A stretch of 64,000 nucleotides of DNA from positions 62,001-126,000 of the forward strand of contig JAITLC010000112.1 of assembly GCA_031278095.1 (NCBI GenBank). Reading direction: 5' to 3'. This stretch comes from Treponema sp. (GTDB taxonomy: Bacteria > Spirochaetota > Spirochaetia > Treponematales > Breznakiellaceae). The notes beneath the pieces are model-generated. The model was not told where the DNA came from and did no database searches. It saw nothing but the letters and a program-made list of their open reading frames with translations. The position numbers were made by a program, and so were the translations under genes. Shown piece after piece: positions 58,371 through 64,000 of this stretch. How positions within the stretch are numbered: the stretch's first letter is position 1; each line of letters starts with the position of its first letter.

Positions 58371-59039
58371 TTAATCGCTCTGAATTGCCTTAAGGTATAC
58401 CACACTGTCGATATGGGGCAGGGACTGTAGTTTTCCCGTCACCGTTTTTTCCAGGGTACCGTCTATTTCCACAGTCATTACCGCCTGAAAACCTTTCCGG
58501 GGCCGGGACAGCCTGAAATTTCCTATGTTGATCCCGTACCAGGCCATAAGCGCTGCAACTTCGGCAATGACACCGGGAGTATCCTGATGGGCGATAATAA
58601 GGGTGTCGGAAGCGCCGGTAAAGGAAGTTTCCGTCTCATTCACGCTGGTAATAAGAATGTTGCCGCCCCCTACCGAGGCTCCCTGGACAGCGCACTCACG
58701 TCCGCTTGTCCCTGTTAAATGAAGCCGTGCGGTGTTGGGGTGTGATTTGGGAATTCTGATCTCCGAAATAACATATTCAAGACCTTTTTCTTTGGCAATG
58801 GAAACACTGTCGGGGATACGTTCATCATCGGGAAACATGCCGAGGAGCCCCGCGACGATAGCCCTGCCGGTACCGTGGCCGCGGCCTGTCTGCGCAAAGG
58901 AACCGGCAAGGCCTATTTCGGCTTTTGCAACATCCTCTCCAAGAATCTTCCATGCAACCCTGCCGATGCGCGCGGCTCCTGCCGTATGAGAGCTGGAGGG
59001 GCCTATCATCACGGGGCCGATGATGTCGAATACATTCAT
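58371..59039 (-). CDS. sdaAB: L-serine dehydratase, beta subunit
   Basis: A 222-residue subunit. FDIIGPVMIGPSSSHTAGAARIG is the diagnostic start, GRGHGTGRAIVAGLLG follows, and a C-terminal ACT domain (TLIIAHQDTPGVIAEVAALM, then AWYGINIGNFRLSR) probably binds serine or an effector. It lies directly upstream of the alpha subunit and overlaps the NYN-domain gene by 4 bp. Confidence 0.93.
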   Translation of the reverse strand: MNVFDIIGPVMIGPSSSHTAGAARIGRVAWKILGEDVAKAEIGLAGSFAQTGRGHGTGRAIVAGLLGMFPDDERIPDSVSIAKEKGLEYVISEIRIPKSHPNTARLHLTGTSGRECAVQGASVGGGNILITSVNETETSFTGASDTLIIAHQDTPGVIAEVAALMAWYGINIGNFRLSRPRKGFQAVMTVEIDGTLEKTVTGKLQSLPHIDSVVYLKAIQSD

Positions 59040-59833
59040 TTCCGCTTTCTCCAGCGGATATACACCTGGCGGCCGGTACCGTTTTCCTGGGGGCGCTCCT
59101 CGGTTTCAAACCGGTTTATCGCGCGGAAAAGATCTCCCAGTTTTTTGAAACCGTAGTTCCGGGGATCGAACTCACTGGATCTAAGGCTTATCTTTTGCCC
59201 GATACCTCCAAGGTATGCCCAGCCCGATTCGTCGGCAAGATCCTCTACCGTGTCCCGCAGGAGCTTGAGAAGTTTTTGATCCACCTTGAAGTCCCTGCGG
59301 GCCTTTAGCGCAGGCTTGTCCTCATCCGCTTCGTCCAGGGAATTCAGATCCTGCTGATCCCGCAGGATCTCCGTGTAGACAAATTTGTCGCAAACCGAAA
59401 CAAAGGCCCGGGGCGTCTTCTTTTCCCCAAAGCCGTACACCATCCGGCCGCTCTCCCTAAGACGGGCTGCAAGCCGGGTAAAATCGGAATCGCTTGAAAC
59501 AATACAGAAACCGTCCAGCTTTTCGCTGTACAAAAGATCCATGGCGTCAATGATCATGGCGGAATCCGTGGCATTCTTTCCTGTCGTGTAGGAAAACTGC
59601 TGAATCGGCTGTATGGCATATTCAAGAAGTTTAGCCTTCCAGGAACGGAGATTAGTGCTTGTCCAGTCTCCGTAGATCCGCTTGACGCTGGCAACGCCGT
59701 ATTTGGCAACCTCATCGAGAAGGCCTTCGATTATGGCCGGCTGGGTATTATCTGCGTCGATAAGCACCGCAAGTTTCATCTGGTTTAATTCAACCTGGGA
59801 ATTTGAAACGTTTGTAAAAGGCAATAAGGGCAT
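59036..59833 (-). CDS. NYN-domain (DUF88) protein with OST-HTH/LOTUS domain
   Basis: A 265-residue predicted RNase. The PIN-like NYN domain occupies residues 20-160: LAVLIDADNTQPAIIEGLLDEV (first Asp), RIYGDWTS, KNATDSAMIIDAMDLLYS and FCIVSSDSDFTRLAARLRESG (metal-binding Asps). The C-terminal 80 residues, with LLKLLRDTVEDLADESGWAY and FDPRNYGFKKLGDLFRAI, fit OST-HTH/LOTUS, an RNA-binding winged helix. Family members occur in RNA metabolism, but the target is unknown. GGAG lies 5 nt before the ATG, within a duplicated hairpin module. It is the first gene of the NYN-sdaAB-sdaAA unit. Confidence 0.9.
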   Translation of the reverse strand: MPLLPFTNVSNSQVELNQMKLAVLIDADNTQPAIIEGLLDEVAKYGVASVKRIYGDWTSTNLRSWKAKLLEYAIQPIQQFSYTTGKNATDSAMIIDAMDLLYSEKLDGFCIVSSDSDFTRLAARLRESGRMVYGFGEKKTPRAFVSVCDKFVYTEILRDQQDLNSLDEADEDKPALKARRDFKVDQKLLKLLRDTVEDLADESGWAYLGGIGQKISLRSSEFDPRNYGFKKLGDLFRAINRFETEERPQENGTGRQVYIRWRKRK

Positions 59834-59945
59834 AATAACTCCAATTTTGTGCAGCTTTGCCGCACTTTAAATCGAACAGGAACCCAAGGTTCCTGATAAC
59901 TCCAGTTTAGTGCGGCAAAACTGCACTTTCAATCGAACAGAGCTC
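59834..59945 (-). repeat. Duplicated hairpin-plus-RBS module upstream of the NYN gene
   Basis: On the minus strand two copies of about 46 bp share CTGTTCGATTxAAAGTGC, a hairpin (GTGCGGCAAAGCTGCAC in one, GTGCAGTTTTGCCGCAC in the other), and TGGAGTTAT. The proximal copy provides the ribosome-binding site of the NYN gene. The loop is inverted between copies. A third GGAGTTAT lies near 60028. Confidence 0.65.
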
Positions 59946-60036
59946 TCCGAAAGGTGAAGAAAACTTGTTCGGACGGCTTCCTCAGTACGGGCCGCCGGGA
60001 AGTAACCGGCTTTCCGGACAGCCCCATAACTCCATG

Positions 60037-62151
60037 TTAATCAGAATAAATTGATTTTTTTATTCGCCTTAAAAGACTGATCTTCGCAATGGGAATCCTC
60101 AAGGATTCAGCCCTGCCGCCGGGATCCTCCGCCGGGGCCCGGACTGTGCCGGAAGTTTCGCCGTATGGTTCCCTTCCGAAACTCCCGCCGCTGTGGGGCT
60201 TAAGTACCAGCACACTGTCACTGCCGGATTTTTCAAGAGCCTCGGGAAAACCGAGGGTTTTACTGATCCCGAATTCCGGATGAGGCCAGGTTACTTCAAC
60301 CAGAGATCCCGAAACAATGGCCTGCTTCAGGATATTTGCCTTGCCTGCGTAGTCAAGACCACGAACCTCGTTTTTTTCCGGCCTGAAATGAGCCTCTGAA
60401 AGCTGCGATTCATTGATGATAAGCTTCCGTTCTATCCTCTTTAAGAGTTCTTCCCGCTGTTCCTCGGGAAGTTTCTTGCGCTCCAGGAAATACCGGTACT
60501 TTTCCTTTATCTTTTCTCCGTCCTGCGGGGGAACTGCCTGCGCGGTTTCGCCGCGGGACGCCTCTCCGGCATTCTGAATTCTGTTTCCCAGGGAAGGAAA
60601 AACCTCCAGCGGCGGATCCTGCTGTTCTGCCGTCTGAATTTCCGGTACCGCGACCAGATCTACCCCGGCCTTTGCCAGGGCTTCTGCCGCGGCCTCAATG
60701 CCCGCCCTTCCCGCAACGTCCTCCCGGAGAAGGTAGATACCCGGCGCCAGTGTCTTTGCCGCAAGGGATGACAGAGGCCCTGTTTCCGCAAGATATCGCC
60801 GCTCCTCGGAAAGCCTGAGCACCACTCCCTGATAGAGTGAAACCTCTGCGCTGCGGCGTTCCCAGTCCCTAAGATTCCAGATGAGACTTTCGTCCAGACG
60901 GTTCCCGGAAAGACGGCCCAGAAGTTCTATCATGGCGTCCGCTTCCACGCCCCGGTTAAAGCCCCGGAGTACAGATTCCCTGTCAAGCTTAAAACGGGAA
61001 ACCGGGCCGCCTTTGGCAATGCTGCAGAAGGAAGCCAGTTTCAGGGCATCTGCTATTGAGACTCCGGGGTAAAGCACGAATGAAAGAGGAGAATCAAAGA
61101 CGATACGCTCATCATGTTTTTCAGTACGATTCCTGCAAAACCGGAATCCTGATTCCTGCGAAGAGAACAATCCTACCGCAAGAAGGGAGCCAAAGATACT
61201 GTCGAAGCCGGGCAATTCCTTGCGGTTTTCCGCTTCCTTTTCGCATATAAACCACTTACGCTTCAATGTCTTGAGGGGGTAGATCCTTCCTTCCTCAAAC
61301 GTAGAAAGAAAACGATTCAAAAGCAGCGCCAGTGAACGTATTCTGCCGCGGTATAGATACTCAGGTTCAAAACTGCCGTCGGTCCTGAGGCTTTCCCCCA
61401 GGGAAGCTGCGGCGACGAAGTAGAGCTTCCGGTCCCTTTCTTCAAGGAGGGCAAATGCGGAAAGCCGCTTTTCATCGGGATAGAGATCCCCTCCGTCCCG
61501 GCGGAGGAGGCCCAGCAGAAAAGCTGTGGTATACAGGGATTCTACGGAAAGACCGGGAAAAATCCCGGAGAGCCTTTCAAAGACCAGCTTGCGGAATTCT
61601 CCTTCGGTTTTGAAAAAATGGGGATCTTCCCGTACATAGGCTATAAAACCTGCCAGGACTCCGGGAGCCGCAAGGAGGGGCGGATCTTCCCATACTGTTT
61701 CTGCGTCAGACTGCTCCTCGGGAAAAAGGATGTCATGATTTTCCACCCAGGGGCCGAGAAGTTTTTCCAGAACCGGATTCAGGGCCAGCCGGCTTATCCC
61801 TTCATCCCGAAAACGGTAGAGGATAAAACGCTCCTCCATATTGAGGATTAGATCCTGAAGCCGGGAAAAACTAAAGCCGCCATCAAAAAAGTTATCCAGA
61901 TCTTCGGGCCGGGGAAAGTCGAGGAGGCCCACTGCGGCAATAAGCAGGGCTTCTTCCTCACCGATGTAGGCGCCCATCGTTTCCTGAATGTCGGGCCGGG
62001 AAAGAAAAGCCGCCAGATCCTCTACCAGCCGCTGTTTGTTAAAAGGGGTTTCAATCTTTCCGAAAACCGAACGCATCAGCTCAAAGAAGGCTCCTTCATG
62101 AAGCGTAAGCAGGGCAGATTTCCAGTCTCCGATGGACTTGAAGGTACTCAT
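60037..62151 (-). CDS. XPB-partner protein with a helicase-associated domain
   Basis: A 704-residue protein without helicase motifs. It starts MSTFKSIGDWKSALLTLHEG and is largely helical. The mid to C-terminal part (about 330-530; FVLYPGVSIADALKLASFCS, VLRLSEERRYLAETGP) resembles the Helicase_C_3/XPB-Ssl2 N-terminal-type domain found in proteins encoded beside bacterial XPB, such as the neighbour of XPB in mycobacteria. The last 100 residues are a WYL/beta-like segment (LVEVTWPHPEFGISKTLGFP). Its start overlaps the xpb stop by 4 bp, so it is made together with XPB and probably regulates or docks it. Confidence 0.7.
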   Translation of the reverse strand: MSTFKSIGDWKSALLTLHEGAFFELMRSVFGKIETPFNKQRLVEDLAAFLSRPDIQETMGAYIGEEEALLIAAVGLLDFPRPEDLDNFFDGGFSFSRLQDLILNMEERFILYRFRDEGISRLALNPVLEKLLGPWVENHDILFPEEQSDAETVWEDPPLLAAPGVLAGFIAYVREDPHFFKTEGEFRKLVFERLSGIFPGLSVESLYTTAFLLGLLRRDGGDLYPDEKRLSAFALLEERDRKLYFVAAASLGESLRTDGSFEPEYLYRGRIRSLALLLNRFLSTFEEGRIYPLKTLKRKWFICEKEAENRKELPGFDSIFGSLLAVGLFSSQESGFRFCRNRTEKHDERIVFDSPLSFVLYPGVSIADALKLASFCSIAKGGPVSRFKLDRESVLRGFNRGVEADAMIELLGRLSGNRLDESLIWNLRDWERRSAEVSLYQGVVLRLSEERRYLAETGPLSSLAAKTLAPGIYLLREDVAGRAGIEAAAEALAKAGVDLVAVPEIQTAEQQDPPLEVFPSLGNRIQNAGEASRGETAQAVPPQDGEKIKEKYRYFLERKKLPEEQREELLKRIERKLIINESQLSEAHFRPEKNEVRGLDYAGKANILKQAIVSGSLVEVTWPHPEFGISKTLGFPEALEKSGSDSVLVLKPHSGGSFGREPYGETSGTVRAPAEDPGGRAESLRIPIAKISLLRRIKKSIYSD

Positions 62152-63839
62152 TCAAAACCCCAGTGGTGGATGCTGTACTTGTAGCCCTGCTCCGCGAGAA
62201 ACTTCTGCCGGTTGGCGGCGAAGTCTTCCTCCACGGTGTAGCGGGATACCAAAGTAAAAAACCAGGAATTCCGGGCCTTGGGACGCAAAATCCGCCCCAG
62301 CCGCTGAGCCTCTTCCTGCCGGGAACCGAAGGAACCTGAAACCTGAATTGCCATGGATGCATCGGGGAGATCTATTGCAAAGTTTGCCACCTTTGAAACC
62401 ACTATCACCCGTATCTCCCCCCGCCTGAATGCTCCGTAGATCCGTTCCCGTTCCGGGTTGGGGGTTTTCCCGGTGATCAGGGGAACCTTGAGAAGCCGTG
62501 CAAGGGACTCAAGCTGGGAAATATACTGACCAATCACCAGAATTTGATCTTCCCTATGGTTTTCGATAAGCTGAAATGCTATCTTCTCCTTGAGGGAGTT
62601 TTCGCTGGCAATGCGGTACTTTTCCCGGAGCGTTGCTACGGCATAGGGAATCTTGAGATCTTCCGGCAGATCCAGCCGGATCTCCGTACAGATGGCTTCG
62701 GCAATCCAGCCTTTTGCCTCAATATCTTTCCAGGGTACATCGTAACGCTTGGGCCCCACAAGACTAAAGACAGCATCCTCGTTGCCATCCTCCCGGATGA
62801 GCGTAGCGGTCAGCCCCAGACGCCGTACCGCCTGCAATTCTGCGGTTACCCGGAAGACCGGAGCGGGAAGCAGGTGTACCTCATCGTAAATAATGAGACC
62901 CCAGGCCCGTTCCCGGAACAGTTTAAAATGAGGAAATGCACCCCGTCCGTCCTCCGTGGAAGCATCCGCCCGGCGGGGACGCCATGTGATGATCTGATAA
63001 GTAGCGATGGTTACCGGGGCAATAGCCTTGTGGCCGCCTGAATATTCGGCCAGATTTTCGGCCTTGAGATCTGTCTTGTCCAGCAGTTCGTCGATCCACT
63101 GATGTGCTGCCGCCACATTGGTGGTCAAGATGAGGGTATTGGTCTTGAGCATGCTCATGAGGAGCATTCCCACGATAGTTTTACCTGAACCACAGGGTAG
63201 TACCACCACTCCGTAACCGGTACCGGGCCCTCCGTTACCCTGAACCGCACGGGCCGCTTCCTCCTGGTAATTCCGGACTGTAAAAGGCAGCCCCGACATG
63301 GCGGTATTACGCAGGGAGAATTCCAGTTTGTCACCCTGAACAAAGGGAGCCTCATCCTTGACGGGCCAGCCAAGACGGATTAATTCCCGCTTGACCGTTC
63401 CCCGGCTGGTAAGCTTCACCATGAAACCCTTCCCGCTTTTCTGCAGATACTTTTCCAAAGACTTCGAAGCTTCAATTTCCGCCAGTATTGTCTCGTCTTC
63501 AAATTCCAGAAACAAATTATCCTCATTACCGGAACGCATACGGATCTTTCCGTAACGGGACATGGTATCGGCAAAACCTTCCAGAATCCCCCGGGGAATG
63601 GGATAGCGGGTAAATTCTTCCAGCGCCGCGCTAATATCTTCCGGCTTGAAGCCTGCGCTGGCTGCATTCCAGAGAGAAAGCGGGCTGATTCTGTAGGTAT
63701 GCATGTGTTCGGGAGACTTTTCCAGTTCTGCAAACGGCATGATCGCTTCCCTGCCTTCCTCTGCCCGGGGAGCATGCACATCAAGAAGAAGAGTCCGGTC
63801 ACTCTGGACGATCAGGGGGTTTGAAGGGTCAATAGCCAT
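62148..63839 (-). CDS. XPB-type DNA repair helicase
   Basis: A 563-residue superfamily 2, 3'-to-5' DNA helicase of the XPB/Rad25 family. An N-terminal damage-recognition-like region runs to about 170. Motifs then follow: VVLPCGSGKTIVGM (I), TTNVAAAHQWIDELL (Ia), IIYDEVHLL (II, DEVH), RLGLTATLIRED (III), ILVIGQYISQLESLARLL (IV), VSKVANFAIDLPDASM (V) and RQEEAQRLGRILRPK (VI). All motifs are intact. TATACT is 9 nt before the ATG and there is no Shine-Dalgarno. Probably acts in nucleotide excision repair or transcription-linked repair, together with the overlapping downstream gene. Confidence 0.94.
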   Translation of the reverse strand: MAIDPSNPLIVQSDRTLLLDVHAPRAEEGREAIMPFAELEKSPEHMHTYRISPLSLWNAASAGFKPEDISAALEEFTRYPIPRGILEGFADTMSRYGKIRMRSGNEDNLFLEFEDETILAEIEASKSLEKYLQKSGKGFMVKLTSRGTVKRELIRLGWPVKDEAPFVQGDKLEFSLRNTAMSGLPFTVRNYQEEAARAVQGNGGPGTGYGVVVLPCGSGKTIVGMLLMSMLKTNTLILTTNVAAAHQWIDELLDKTDLKAENLAEYSGGHKAIAPVTIATYQIITWRPRRADASTEDGRGAFPHFKLFRERAWGLIIYDEVHLLPAPVFRVTAELQAVRRLGLTATLIREDGNEDAVFSLVGPKRYDVPWKDIEAKGWIAEAICTEIRLDLPEDLKIPYAVATLREKYRIASENSLKEKIAFQLIENHREDQILVIGQYISQLESLARLLKVPLITGKTPNPERERIYGAFRRGEIRVIVVSKVANFAIDLPDASMAIQVSGSFGSRQEEAQRLGRILRPKARNSWFFTLVSRYTVEEDFAANRQKFLAEQGYKYSIHHWGFE

Positions 63840-64000
63840 AACCTGAATAGTATATCAAATTGTTACATCTTTGGGAGGATACCGGATGGGAAATGCGGCA
63901 ATTTTACATTTATTTCTACGCAATCATTGAGTTACGGCCATAATACAAATAATTTTGAAATTATGCCTGCCCAAACGCCCGCGCCGGGTTTTCATAAAAG
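63840..64000. other. Window end: xpb upstream region, no gene seen
   Basis: It contains the xpb -10-like TATACT (63854-63849 on the minus strand) and a GGAGG-ATG pair near 63877-63887 that opens only a 14-codon frame. Nothing else is supported. Confidence 0.45.

Overview
The window reads as one contiguous chromosomal segment of a spirochaete, most likely a termite-gut-type Treponema. This is inferred from solute-binding proteins whose signal peptides end in AAGKKD, AGGKKD or AGGGQ, the coaD-rpmF-acpP-rnc order, a bacterial XPB helicase, small paired beta-barrel proteins, and GC content near 50 percent. No tRNA, rRNA, CRISPR array or intact insertion sequence was seen. Coding density is high, but intergenic space is crowded with short structured repeats of several families. 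Region by region: 1-3.8 kb holds a partial thiamine pyrophosphokinase gene diverging from cca, then a leftward coaD-rpmF-acpP-rnc operon. 3.8-7.8 kb holds a lipoprotein gene, a HEAT-repeat protein gene, deoD, repeats and a decayed LacI gene. 7.8-10.2 kb is a methionine ABC transporter (metN, metI, metQ). 10.3-21.1 kb is a fructoside or oligosaccharide utilisation island: an FGGY kinase, a GH32-like enzyme, an unknown protein, a LplABC-type ABC transporter, a divergent LacI regulator, and a fusion of a degenerate PfkB kinase to a GH32 fructosidase. 21.5-24.3 kb holds an acyl-CoA synthetase and an Ldh2-type dehydrogenase. 24.2-31.2 kb is a compact histidine operon (hisG-B-H-F-AIE-C-D) preceded by a leader peptide with four His codons in a row and a strong intrinsic terminator, the layout of classical attenuation. 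31.3-34.1 kb is a scar region with a lipoprotein gene, an IS1182-type transposase fragment, hicAB, and decayed genes. 34.1-46.8 kb holds a chemotaxis receptor, an acyltransferase, peptidase T, a DUF2156-like protein, a MATE exporter and a peptide ABC transporter. 46.9-52.3 kb is a cell-envelope cluster (beta-helix lipoprotein, two beta-barrel proteins, RlpA-like protein). 52.6-63.8 kb holds a LysM/M23 peptidase, a DUF151 nuclease, a polyprenyl synthase, rlmE, a phosphatase-like lipoprotein lacking its catalytic arginine, L-serine dehydratase subunits, a NYN-domain protein, and an XPB helicase with its partner. The most notable observations are the his attenuator, the dead-kinase/GH32 fusion, a 124-bp three-hairpin element present twice at full length in opposite orientations, a palindrome that supplies stop codons to neighbouring genes, repeat-derived coding sequence, and a recurring arrangement of a -10 hexamer 6-9 nt before the start codon without a Shine-Dalgarno, which suggests leaderless mRNAs.
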